A stretch of DNA of 64,000 nt from an uncultured Mucilaginibacter sp. Its GTDB lineage: Bacteria > Bacteroidota > Bacteroidia > Sphingobacteriales > Sphingobacteriaceae. The DNA is taken from the NCBI GenBank assembly GCA_913775265.1, contig CAJYJH010000078.1, positions 90,342-154,341 of the forward strand. The letters run 5' to 3'. The notes below the pieces were generated by a model. That model saw only the letters and a program-made list of their open reading frames with translations. It made no database searches and was not told the DNA's origin. Shown here one piece after another: positions 1 to 7,681 of the stretch (its first letter is position 1; each line of letters begins with the position of its first letter). A program made the translations under genes and the position numbers.

Positions 1-653
1 GTAAAAATCGCAGAAGCCGCCAATGCCATAAGGCTTGATATTGTCTGTATTGTTTGTTTTTCCGGTGGAAACTTTTTTGCGTATTCGATCATGTGCCAAC
101 AAATAAATTGAGCTGCATCTATATCCGCATCGAACTCGCGTAGGTGTTGATTGAAATCATAAGCGACGTTAGGGCCTTGTACATACTCTTCGTTAATTAC
201 TTGAGCTAATTCTGGTGATCGTTGAATGAGATGCGCCCGTTCATGATAAAATGCGAATTGTGTTGCAGCCTGATACATCAAAACGCCAGGTGTAATATCT
301 TCCAGCGTAAGGGGCATGTATTTTTGATGAAGTATTTGGTCGGCATCAAACCCATCATTATAATTATATAAATAATCGTAAAGTTTAATAAGCAATCCAA
401 CATAGAATTCAATTAGGAAGTACCCGTTACGCTCGTAAGCGCAAGCGTTAACACGTTGGTCTGGGTTATAATAGAACCTAGCTGGCTGTATATCTGCTTC
501 GGTGGTATGGCCAGTGAGGTTGGTTTGGCAGAAATCATAAAAGCGTTCAAATATGGGGGATTTTTCAGCAGCTCTGAAGTCAAATATATCACCATAAGGA
601 ACTCCAGCTTTATCGGTGAGTTCTTGCATTACGCTATCGAAATCTAGATTCAT
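1..653 (-). CDS. Zincin-like metallopeptidase protein (C-terminus cut by window edge)
   Basis: The reading frame starts at an ATG at 651-653 and runs off the window edge, so 217 residues are visible and the C-terminus is missing. Residues 137-141 read HERAH, a match to the HExxH zinc-peptidase motif. About 30 residues later an acidic stretch (EFDADIDAAQF, about 173-183) could supply the third metal ligand, as in ImmA/IrrE-like or Lit/U49-like peptidases. No signal peptide or membrane segment is seen, so it is probably cytoplasmic. It lies 39 bases downstream of the nuclease-like gene on the same strand, which suggests one transcript. The motif is seen; protease activity and any role in defence or regulation are inferred. 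I do not recognise the exact family. Confidence 0.7.
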   Translation of the reverse strand, partial: MNLDFDSVMQELTDKAGVPYGDIFDFRAAEKSPIFERFYDFCQTNLTGHTTEADIQPARFYYNPDQRVNACAYERNGYFLIEFYVGLLIKLYDYLYNYNDGFDADQILHQKYMPLTLEDITPGVLMYQAATQFAFYHERAHLIQRSPELAQVINEEYVQGPNVAYDFNQHLREFDADIDAAQFICWHMIEYAKKFPPEKQTIQTISSLMALAASAIF

Positions 654-692
654 GATTTTTAAATTGATAATTAAAAAGATATTAGTCGAAGA

Positions 693-2783
693 CTATCTAA
701 GCTTTAAAATATAAAAATGATAAAAATCATAGTAGAAATTTCCAACTCCAAAAGTTATATTTCTAGTTGCTTTAAGCGCACTCGCGAAGTCTTCATTAGT
801 TTTGCAATATCGAATAATCATCAGCAATTGTGATAAGCTTAAAAACCAGCAATTAAAAAAGGGCGCCTTGTCAAAATCAGGGTCAAGTAGTTTCAAGTCT
901 TTTGATTGTTGTTCCCATTCCGAACGCTTGGCCTCGAGTTTGGCAAATTTTTCAACATCTTCTGTGTTGGCTTTGTCGATAACATGATATGATGCATTAG
1001 CAAGATTGGTTAGAAGTCCATTAATAATCATCCGATCCTGAAAGGATCCAAAATCCAATACGCTCATAGCAATGCGGTCAATCTCCCTGTCGTTCAAATC
1101 AATTCGATTAATATTTCCATTGTTAACTAGGTAAAGATGTCCATTCCTACGTAGCTTAATTTCTGTTTTGCCGGATTGCACATGAGCGGCCAATAAGCTT
1201 CCGGCAAGATCAATCAATAAAGCAACATCCGAACCGCCACGGGCGCGCCTAGTCAAGGATTTCTTTTTACTTTCCAGTGTTATTATCATTTTTGAACTCT
1301 CAATAATCCCATCAGCTTCTCCCTCTCCGGTTTTTTTACCATCGGGGCGGGCGTAATCTCCTTGGATAAGATTAATTCCTGCATTAAGACACTTATCAGT
1401 CAGGTATCGCTCTGCAGCCAATCCAATCTTGTTATCACAGCCTCGATCTACCTCTCTGCAACAGGCGGAAAATGCTTCAAAAAAAGCTTGAGCACACCAT
1501 GATCTATCTGCCAAAATATAACTATGAGCCTTGATTTTTACCAATGGTTTGAATCCAAAGTCTAAGGCCTGATAGTCATTTAAATACTTGTAATCTTTGT
1601 TAACTACTTCTGAATCGTGGGAAAGGTAATCTAAAATAGATTGTATCCTTTCTTCGGGTATACCATGATTCCAATTTCTGACATTTTGTAACGTAAAGAG
1701 ATAAGGGCCGTGTAGTGGAGCATGGGTGATAATTGACTCACTTACCTTCTTAAATTGTGTAACCGAAAAGTTGTACTTAGCTTCAAATGCCGCTTCAGTT
1801 AGCCAGTCAAATAAATGCGTTAAGTACTCTAAGCACTCACTGGGATCATTACTGACAATACTGTAAGTTGAATCGAACAATGCCAATCGACTTATAAAAT
1901 CAGGCAATTTTTCTGTTGATTGAAATACCAAGTCAAAAGTGCCATAGTTACGTATACCCATAACTGTCGCTAATAAACAAGCGCGTTCCAGTGCTTCCGC
2001 ATATTTATCCTGTTGTTGTTTATTGGAAAGCTGTGCTGGAAGAACGTCTAAATGTTTGATGGCTAGATTCAACAAAAACCCGAAGGGGAGTATAGAACGT
2101 GCTTGGCTCGGTAAAAGGGTCACCGGATTAACTACTACATATCGTTTTAGTGGTTTTAGATAATACCCTTTATTTACCATGAAAGTAAATAATGACTTGA
2201 TAAAGGAGATAGCACCTAATTGCTTGATTCTTTCTTCTATAGATTCAGCTATAACTTCAAGACCTGCTATTATCTTCAATGTGTAATCATCCAATTCTAC
2301 TGTAACTCCAAGTTTCTTTAGTTCTTTTGCGGCTTGAGCCACCTCATGAGTTTTATGGTATTTATCCTTTAATTTGTGGTTGTGAACTGTATAGACATCA
2401 GGACTGAAGAAATCATAGTCTTTGGCAAAGACTATTGCCCGATGCCAATTGCTTTCTGCTGTAAAAGGCTGTAAACCTTTGTGGCCTCTACGTACAATTT
2501 CAAGAACGGTCAGGTAGATACTATTGTCACAATCCATTAGAACTGATTCGTAAATTAAGCCGTCGCGCAGATCTGTTAACAATTGTGAAGATATCGAATC
2601 TAAAAGACCAGTTGGATCGAGTAACTTATCTATGTTGGTTTTAAGTTTGTCGGTAACCCATTGGTGTGCATAACCATTATTAGAGTCAATCTGTAGATAT
2701 TCGCAAACTGCATTATAGTCATTAGAAAGGGTAGGGATCACTGCAGTGGCGTTATCCACCATCGTCTTGAATTTATTTAGCAT
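693..2783 (-). CDS. Large protein with PD-(D/E)XK nuclease-like core
   Basis: A 696-residue protein with no signal peptide and no membrane segment. The first 440 residues are mostly helical and match nothing I recognise. From about residue 452 the pattern fits a PD-(D/E)XK nuclease: a helix carrying Glu458 (GLAAERY), then E489-x-D491 (GEGEADGII), then a strand ending in E504-x-K506 (ITLESKKK). These are the spacing and chemistry of the metal-binding site in restriction-like endonucleases. It is first of two co-directional genes, the second being a zincin-like protein. Codon use and AT-richness differ from the genes after the tRNA, which suggests acquired DNA. The catalytic pattern is seen by eye; DNA cleavage and a defence role are inference. 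No restriction methyltransferase is present nearby. Confidence 0.7.
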   Translation of the reverse strand: MLNKFKTMVDNATAVIPTLSNDYNAVCEYLQIDSNNGYAHQWVTDKLKTNIDKLLDPTGLLDSISSQLLTDLRDGLIYESVLMDCDNSIYLTVLEIVRRGHKGLQPFTAESNWHRAIVFAKDYDFFSPDVYTVHNHKLKDKYHKTHEVAQAAKELKKLGVTVELDDYTLKIIAGLEVIAESIEERIKQLGAISFIKSLFTFMVNKGYYLKPLKRYVVVNPVTLLPSQARSILPFGFLLNLAIKHLDVLPAQLSNKQQQDKYAEALERACLLATVMGIRNYGTFDLVFQSTEKLPDFISRLALFDSTYSIVSNDPSECLEYLTHLFDWLTEAAFEAKYNFSVTQFKKVSESIITHAPLHGPYLFTLQNVRNWNHGIPEERIQSILDYLSHDSEVVNKDYKYLNDYQALDFGFKPLVKIKAHSYILADRSWCAQAFFEAFSACCREVDRGCDNKIGLAAERYLTDKCLNAGINLIQGDYARPDGKKTGEGEADGIIESSKMIITLESKKKSLTRRARGGSDVALLIDLAGSLLAAHVQSGKTEIKLRRNGHLYLVNNGNINRIDLNDREIDRIAMSVLDFGSFQDRMIINGLLTNLANASYHVIDKANTEDVEKFAKLEAKRSEWEQQSKDLKLLDPDFDKAPFFNCWFLSLSQLLMIIRYCKTNEDFASALKATRNITFGVGNFYYDFYHFYILKLR

Positions 2784-3155
2784 GATAGGAAAGGTATTTA
2801 GGAACGTTTTCCAATGATAAGAACTTACCGCTGAAATAGTTTACTAAGACACCAATATTTCAATCAATAATTCCTTTTTGGAAACATTGTATTTAAGTAA
2901 ATATGTGAAGATTAATTAAATTGGAAATATCATCGACTTATCCTAAAGTTTCAAGCCGAATAATTGAGATTGAACTGTTATAAGATGATTGTATAGGAAC
3001 GACAATCGGATACTTAACATGATAATATCTAATTGTGACTAAATGCTTTTCTGAATTGGCTATCCAATAAACCATCGGGTGGAGCATAAACGTTGCCCTT
3101 ATTGGCGCGAGCGTGTATCATAAGAAGGTTAGGTCTCTATTTTTTTCTCCCAAAC
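2784..3155. other. AT-rich intergenic region upstream of the nuclease-like gene
   Basis: About 370 bases with no convincing reading frame. It must contain the promoter of the leftward nuclease-zincin pair, but no clear TTTG/TAnnTTTG promoter pair is visible. No direct repeat of the tRNA-Asp 3' end was found here. Confidence 0.5.
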
Positions 3156-3192
3156 AAAAAAAGCGCCTACATCATTGATATAAGCGCTTTTT
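3156..3192 (-). terminator. Terminator after tRNA-Asp
   Basis: The arms at 3158-3166 and 3184-3192 are a perfect 9-base inverted repeat (AAAAAGCGC/GCGCTTTTT). On the minus strand the hairpin ends in a run of T, directly after the mature 3' end of the tRNA. Confidence 0.75.
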
Positions 3193-3193
3193 G

Positions 3194-3267
3194 CGGAATG
3201 GACGGGACTCGAACCCGCGACCCCATGCGTGACAGGCATGTATTCTAACCAGCTGAACTACCACTCC
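3194..3267 (-). tRNA. tRNA-Asp (GTC anticodon)
   Basis: The minus strand folds into a full cloverleaf of 74 bases. The acceptor stem GGAGTGG pairs with CCATTCC, with G as discriminator base. The anticodon stem CATGC/GCATG encloses CTGTCAC, giving anticodon GTC (Asp). The T arm reads GCGGG-TTCGAGT-CCCGT. CCA is not encoded. It lies downstream of prfA on the same strand with its own promoter and terminator. Its 3' end faces the AT-rich accessory segment, the usual geometry for an integration target, though no flanking repeat is visible. Confidence 0.95.
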
Positions 3268-3282
3268 TCCCGTTTGGGAATG

Positions 3283-3313
3283 CAAATATAGAAATTGGAT
3301 GGCAGTAAGCAAA
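3283..3313 (-). promoter_or_regulatory. tRNA-Asp promoter (TTTG-N19-TATATTTG)
   Basis: On the minus strand TTTG (3313-3310) is followed after 19 bases by TATATTTG (3290-3283). This matches the Bacteroidota primary sigma factor consensus. It would start transcription about 10 bases before the mature tRNA 5' end at 3267. Its -33 element lies inside the prfA terminator hairpin. Confidence 0.75.
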
Positions 3314-3341
3314 AATTATTTCAACTTTTTCTGAAATAATT
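3310..3341 (-). terminator. prfA terminator overlapping the stop codon
   Basis: The arms 3314-3323 and 3332-3341 form a 10-bp hairpin (AATTATTTCA/TGAAATAATT on the minus strand), followed by T residues. The first arm includes part of the prfA stop codon (3340-3342). Confidence 0.65.
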
Positions 3342-4413
3342 AAGCTACCGTGCCTTCTTTCAGTTTCTCGGCGTTTTCGGCAAACTGCAGCGACTCCATA
3401 ATCTCCTGTAAATCACCGTTCATTACGTTAGGCAGGTTGTAAATGGTTAAACCAATGCGGTGCTCAGTAACCCGGCCCTGCGGATAATTATAGGTACGCA
3501 CCTTGGCCGACCGGTCGCCGGTTGATACCATGGTTTTACGTTTTTTAGAGGTTACTTCCAGGTGTTTCTGCAATTCCACCTCATAAATACGCGAGCGCAA
3601 TACCTGTAAAGCCTTATCGTAGTTTTTCAGCTGCGATTTCTGGTCCTGGCACTGGGCCACAATACCGGTAGGGATGTGCGTTAAACGCACGGCCGAGTAG
3701 GTGGTATTCACCGACTGTCCGCCCGGGCCCGAAGCACAGAACAAATCCTTACGGATATCGCTTACCTTTAAATCAATATCAAACTCATCGGCCTCGGGCA
3801 ATACCACTACCGATGCTGCCGAGGTATGTACACGGCCCTGAGTTTCGGTATCGGGCACGCGCTGCACCCGGTGCACGCCCGATTCGTATTTCAATGTACC
3901 GTAAGCGTCTTCGGCATTTACGTTAAACACAATCTCTTTGTAACCGCCCGAAGTACCTTCGGTGTAATCCACCAGTTCGGTACGCCAGCCCATGCGCTCG
4001 CAGTAGCGCATATACATGCGGTACAAGTCGCCAGCAAACAAAGCGGCCTCGTCGCCACCGGTACCACCGCGAATTTCCACAATGGCAGGGCGCGCATCTT
4101 CCGGATCTTTCGGAATCAGCATCAAACGAATTTCTTCTTCTTTTTCGTCGCGCTGGGCAATCAGCTCGTCCAGTTCAATCTTGGCCATCTCTCTAAACTC
4201 TTCGTCTTTTTCGGTGGCTAAAATTTCTTTATTGGCGTCGATATTGCTCATGATGTTGGCGTAGATCTTATACTGATCTACAATCACACCTAAATCTTTA
4301 TACTCTTTGTTTAACTGGGCAAAACGTTTCATGTCAGCCATGGCATCCGGGCTGCTTAATTCGTTTTCAACAGTTTGCCAGCGGTCTCTGATGGCTTCTA
4401 ATTTATCTAACAT
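3340..4413 (-). CDS. prfA: Peptide chain release factor 1
   Basis: Class I release factor that reads UAA and UAG and triggers hydrolysis of peptidyl-tRNA on the ribosome. The GGQ motif is at about residues 231-233 (SGPGGQSVNTT). The codon-reading tripeptide PxT is present as PDT at about 187-189, which separates it from RF2 (SPF). The start chosen is the ATG at 4411-4413, giving 357 residues, the usual length. An in-frame extension upstream is not typical of the family, and an AGGAGA lies a few bases before this ATG. It is monocistronic here, ending in a terminator that overlaps its stop codon. RF1 assignment is firm. Confidence 0.97.
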   Translation of the reverse strand: MLDKLEAIRDRWQTVENELSSPDAMADMKRFAQLNKEYKDLGVIVDQYKIYANIMSNIDANKEILATEKDEEFREMAKIELDELIAQRDEKEEEIRLMLIPKDPEDARPAIVEIRGGTGGDEAALFAGDLYRMYMRYCERMGWRTELVDYTEGTSGGYKEIVFNVNAEDAYGTLKYESGVHRVQRVPDTETQGRVHTSAASVVVLPEADEFDIDLKVSDIRKDLFCASGPGGQSVNTTYSAVRLTHIPTGIVAQCQDQKSQLKNYDKALQVLRSRIYEVELQKHLEVTSKKRKTMVSTGDRSAKVRTYNYPQGRVTEHRIGLTIYNLPNVMNGDLQEIMESLQFAENAEKLKEGTVA

Positions 4414-4820
4414 GGTATCTTTCTCCTCGGGATGGCGGCAGCGCACTTTCCGGAAAAATGTGTCGATACCCGGAACGGCCTGCTGCAAAAAATTTTACAA
4501 AAATACACAAAGTCGCGCACAATTTTTAGCCTAAGTGCAAGCCATAGGTAAGCACAACGTAAAAACATTTGGCATGTATCAGGCCTCCAACAACCGCAAA
4601 ATCATCAAGCCGAAACCAGCTGGAAATACGTTTTAGCAAGGCTTTTTGCCAAGAAAAAACGGACTCCACCAACCTCCGGCTTCCGGACTTATTCGCACTC
4701 CTATTTAGATTACTCACATAAGTTGTTGATAATAAGTGGTTTTTGTCAATCCATTGTCAGGCGGTATTCGTTACGTTATAATAAACCAACTTACTGAGGA
4801 TCTAATTAACAACATTAATT
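4414..4820. other. Intergenic region between prfA and the ferritin-like genes
   Basis: About 400 bases between divergent genes. A 63-codon minus-strand frame (4526-4717) exists but has no recognisable domain, and I do not call it a gene. No consensus TAnnTTTG promoter was found for the rightward gene. Confidence 0.4.
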
Positions 4821-5510
4821 ATGGAAACATTATCACCGAAAGATGCGCTTAGCGAAGGCATGGCCCGCCGGTCATTTTTACGCTACGCCGGCATTGGGGT
4901 TGCCGCAGGCACCATCGCTATGACCAGCGCCTGTAAAAAAGACAAAAACAACAATTCATCAAACGTTATTGATATCGGTTCGGGCGATGTAGGTATCTTG
5001 AACTACGCCTACGCACTGGAGCAGTTAGAAGCTGCCTTTTATGTACGCGTAGCTGCTTCGCCTTACGCTAACATCACTTCGGCCGAAAGCGCATTGTTAA
5101 CCGACATCCGCGACCACGAAGTAGCACACCGCGAGTTTTTTAAAGCCGCTTTAGGTGCTAATGCCATCGCCGGTTTAACCGTAGATTTTAGCTTAATTAA
5201 CTTTGCCGACCGTACCAGCGTATTAAATACAGCCAAAGCGTTCGAAGATTTAGGTGTTGCTGCCTACAATGGCGCAGGTTATTTAATTAAAGATGCAGGC
5301 TATTTAACACTGGCCGGTAAAATTGTTTCGGTAGAGGCTCGTCACGCAGCTTACATCCGTAACCTGATTAGCCCCGGTAGCTATGCAGATAGTACTGTGG
5401 TAGACTCAAACGGTTTGGATAAAGTAATGCCGATTGCCCAGGTTTTACCTACAGCTAACCAATTCCTGAGTACAAAAGTGAGTGCTAACAATTATGGTTA
5501 CAACATTTAA
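4821..5510 (+). CDS. Tat-exported ferritin-like domain lipoprotein
   Basis: A 229-residue protein. The N-terminus has a twin-arginine signal (RRSFLRYAGIGVAAG) ending in a lipobox-like TSAC followed by a charged, Asn-rich spacer, so export folded and lipid anchoring are likely. The mature part has the four-helix ferritin-like pattern with paired Glu and ExxH elements: EQLEAAFY, DHEVAHREFF, EDLGVAAY and EARHAAYIRNL. This fits the desiccation-related/Rds1-like DUF4439-type ferritin-like family, whose biochemical role is not established. The next gene, 12 bases on, encodes a paralogue, so the two are probably co-transcribed and may act together. Metal binding is inferred from the conserved Glu/His pattern. 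Confidence 0.85.
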   Translation: METLSPKDALSEGMARRSFLRYAGIGVAAGTIAMTSACKKDKNNNSSNVIDIGSGDVGILNYAYALEQLEAAFYVRVAASPYANITSAESALLTDIRDHEVAHREFFKAALGANAIAGLTVDFSLINFADRTSVLNTAKAFEDLGVAAYNGAGYLIKDAGYLTLAGKIVSVEARHAAYIRNLISPGSYADSTVVDSNGLDKVMPIAQVLPTANQFLSTKVSANNYGYNI

Positions 5511-5522
5511 TCTGTCTTTATC

Positions 5523-6362
5523 ATGAATTTTTTCAATATCATATCAGAAATAGAAAAAGTAGATCCGGAATTTCAGGACAGAATTAGTCCGCGCCGTGCT
5601 GCTATTAAAAATATAACCAGCTTTGGCTCAAAAGTAGCTGTAGCTGCTTTACCTTTCGCTGTAAGTACACTGTTTAAAAAAGCTTACGGCCAAACTGCTA
5701 CCGTGGCTGTTAACGATGTGTTAAACTACGCGTTAAAGCTGGAGTACCTGGAGGCTGCCTTTTATAACCAGGGCGCTACTGCAGCTGCTTTAAACATCCC
5801 ATCGGCTGATAAAGCATATTTAACTACAGCTCAAAACCACGAAAACCAACACGTTGCCTTTTTGAAGCAAATCTTAGGTTCGGCTGCGGTAAATGCTGCT
5901 GCGGCTTATGATTTTACTGCTAAAGGTACTTTCCCAACCGTATTTACTAACTACGATACCTATTTAGCGGTAGCCCAAGCGTTAGAAGATACAGGTGTAC
6001 GTGCTTACAAAGGCCAGGCGCCAAACTTGTTGGGTAACCAAACTGTGTTATCTGCTGCGTTGGCTATCCACTCGGTAGAAGCCCGTCACGCATCGGCTGT
6101 TCGCCAGATCCGCAGATCAAGAGGTGCTACTACTACCAAGCCTTGGATTTCGGGTAGCGCAACTGTTGCTAACGATACCGGTATTTCTGCAGTAGACGGT
6201 AACTACGCTGGTGAAAATAACGTTAACCAAGGTGGTGTAGATATCACTAAACTGCCAGCTACAAGCGGTACCACATCCATCACTGCGGCTATCGAGAGCT
6301 TTGACGAGCCATTAACCATGGCACAGGTGGTAGCTTTAGTTGCACCTTTCGGTGTATCATAG
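5523..6362 (+). CDS. Ferritin-like domain protein, paralogue of the preceding gene
   Basis: A 279-residue protein with the same helical ferritin-like core as its neighbour: LEYLEAAFY, NHENQHVAFLKQ, EDTGVRAYKG and EARHASAVRQIR. An Arg-Arg pair (SPRRAAIKN) precedes a hydrophobic segment ending AYGQ at about residue 57, so Tat-dependent export is plausible although the n-region is unusually long (about 25 residues). No lipobox Cys is present, unlike the upstream partner. The extra C-terminal 60 residues are Gly/Thr/Asn rich. The short 12-base gap suggests one operon ending at the hairpin at 6395-6426. Function in desiccation or oxidative stress is a family-level guess. Confidence 0.83.
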   Translation: MNFFNIISEIEKVDPEFQDRISPRRAAIKNITSFGSKVAVAALPFAVSTLFKKAYGQTATVAVNDVLNYALKLEYLEAAFYNQGATAAALNIPSADKAYLTTAQNHENQHVAFLKQILGSAAVNAAAAYDFTAKGTFPTVFTNYDTYLAVAQALEDTGVRAYKGQAPNLLGNQTVLSAALAIHSVEARHASAVRQIRRSRGATTTKPWISGSATVANDTGISAVDGNYAGENNVNQGGVDITKLPATSGTTSITAAIESFDEPLTMAQVVALVAPFGVS

Positions 6363-6394
6363 TTATACCATTAACTGACCAACTATACAAAAGC

Positions 6395-6426
6395 ACAACG
6401 CCATTCCTGATTGGGGATGGCGTTGT
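6395..6426. terminator. Convergent terminator hairpin
   Basis: The arms ACAACGCCAT (6395-6404) and ATGGCGTTGT (6417-6426) are perfectly complementary. The hairpin sits between convergent genes. The T-runs are weak, so termination efficiency is uncertain. Confidence 0.55.
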
Positions 6427-6448
6427 CGTTTACGAAGTATTTTATGGT

Positions 6449-7228
6449 TTAAATAGAAGCAGGTTGTGTAACCGGAGCTTCCTGCTCAAAGTAGCAAAGT
6501 TGCACCGTGCCGTTTTCCATCACCGCATAAGAGTTACTAAAAATCCACTCACCCAGGTTAACGTATTTGCTGCCACCCGATAGCTCAATTACCATTGGGA
6601 TATGCCGGTGGCCAAAGATGAAGTAATCGTAATGGGCGGTTTTAAGCACATCGCGGGCAAAGCTCACCAGCCATTCGTTTTCAAATAGTTTTTGGTCCTG
6701 TCCGGTGGCATTGGCCAGGCGGCTATGCTGCGACCACCGGTTGGCAATACCTACGCCCAGGTTGGGGTGCAGACGCTCAAACAACCACTGGCACACCGGG
6801 CTGCGAAATACCTTTTTAAGTACCTTGTATTTATTATCACCGGGACCAAGGCCGTCGCCGTGGTGCAAGTAAAGCTTTTTGCCCTGCCGGTCTAAAATCA
6901 ATTCATCGCTAATGATGGTGGCATTGAGTTCTTTTACAAAGTAATCAAACATCCACATGTCGTGGTTTCCTTTAAACAGATACAGCTTTACGCCGCCATC
7001 TACCAGTTCGGCCAGTTTACCCAAAAAGCGGATGTAGCCACGGGGCACTACCGTTTTATACTCAAACCAAAAATCAAATACATCGCCCACCAAAAACAGC
7101 TCGTGTGCATCGTGCTTAATGCTGTCTAGCCAGCGTACAATACGTGCTTCGCGGTCGCGGCTGCTTTGGTAGCCCAACGCACCGAGGTGAATATCAGAGG
7201 CAAAGTAGATTTTGTTCCGGATGGTCAT
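6449..7228 (-). CDS. lpxH: UDP-2,3-diacylglucosamine diphosphatase
   Basis: A calcineurin-like metallophosphoesterase of about 259 residues. It carries the family metal motifs in order: SDIHLG near the N-terminus, GDVFDFW, GNHD, HHGDG and GHRH. This order and the length fit LpxH, which removes UMP from UDP-2,3-diacylglucosamine to give lipid X in lipid A synthesis at the cytoplasmic face of the inner membrane. The ATG at 7226-7228 is preferred; a TTG one codon upstream is also possible. It stands alone between a convergent ferritin-like operon and a divergent CsbD-like gene. A general phosphoesterase cannot be fully excluded. Confidence 0.88.
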   Translation of the reverse strand: MTIRNKIYFASDIHLGALGYQSSRDREARIVRWLDSIKHDAHELFLVGDVFDFWFEYKTVVPRGYIRFLGKLAELVDGGVKLYLFKGNHDMWMFDYFVKELNATIISDELILDRQGKKLYLHHGDGLGPGDNKYKVLKKVFRSPVCQWLFERLHPNLGVGIANRWSQHSRLANATGQDQKLFENEWLVSFARDVLKTAHYDYFIFGHRHIPMVIELSGGSKYVNLGEWIFSNSYAVMENGTVQLCYFEQEAPVTQPASI

Positions 7229-7382
7229 CAAGCCTCAAAAATAGGGTTTTATGGCCTGAATTTAAAGTATCAGCTGCTAAACACCGGTGGTCTTTTAGCA
7301 GATTGGGCCCTCTGCTTACCGTTAAGTTGATTAATTGGCAGATTATATTAGCTGATTGCCGTTTTTTTCTATTTTTGTTTCT

Positions 7383-7598
7383 ATGGCAGCAATCAGTATC
7401 AGTAATAAAGACTGGCCCCGTGTTAAAATAAAATTGAAGCGTAAATACCGGGAGCTTACCGATGAGCAATTGCAATATACCGAGGGGCAGGAAGATAATT
7501 TAATTAGTAAACTGGCTACCCTGGTAAACCGCGACCAGGATTATGTGGTGTTTACCCTTAAGAAGGCGCTGGTGAATATTGACAATAACCGGTTGTAA
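7383..7598 (+). CDS. Small CsbD-like stress protein
   Basis: A 71-residue soluble protein starting at ATG 7383; the TTG further upstream in frame is less likely. The pattern WPRVKIKLKRKYRELTDEQL, then an EGQEDNLIxKL segment and a C-terminal LKKAL helix, resembles the CsbD family (W-x3-K-x-KxK...LTDxDL...G..D.L), which is induced by general stress in Bacillus. The biochemical role of CsbD is unknown. It is a single-gene unit with a strong terminator at 7609-7635. Assignment rests on the pattern by eye. Confidence 0.7.
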   Translation: MAAISISNKDWPRVKIKLKRKYRELTDEQLQYTEGQEDNLISKLATLVNRDQDYVVFTLKKALVNIDNNRL

Positions 7599-7608
7599 AA
7601 TTTTAGTG

Positions 7609-7635
7609 CCCTTCTGCTAAAACAGAAGGGTTTTT
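7609..7635 (+). terminator. Rho-independent terminator after the CsbD-like gene
   Basis: The CCCTTCTG/CAGAAGGG stem with a 6-base loop is followed by TTTTT. Confidence 0.85.
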
Positions 7636-7681
7636 CATATCTTTATATATCTGTCTAATTTACAGTGATTTTAGTAGCCAA

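Noticed and set aside
413-647. Short frames on both strands near 413-647
   Set aside because: The true frame is the zincin-like gene on the minus strand reading through 653; the others are shadows.
3826-4264. Plus-strand frames over prfA
   Set aside because: Shadows of prfA, with low-complexity Ser and Phe runs and no motif.
4526-4717. 63-codon minus frame upstream of prfA
   Set aside because: No motif, no clear promoter or terminator; kept only as a note in the intergenic entry.
4700-4745. Sequence resembling a DnaA box (TTATCAACA) near 4724
   Set aside because: A single near-match without clustering or replication genes; no origin is supported.
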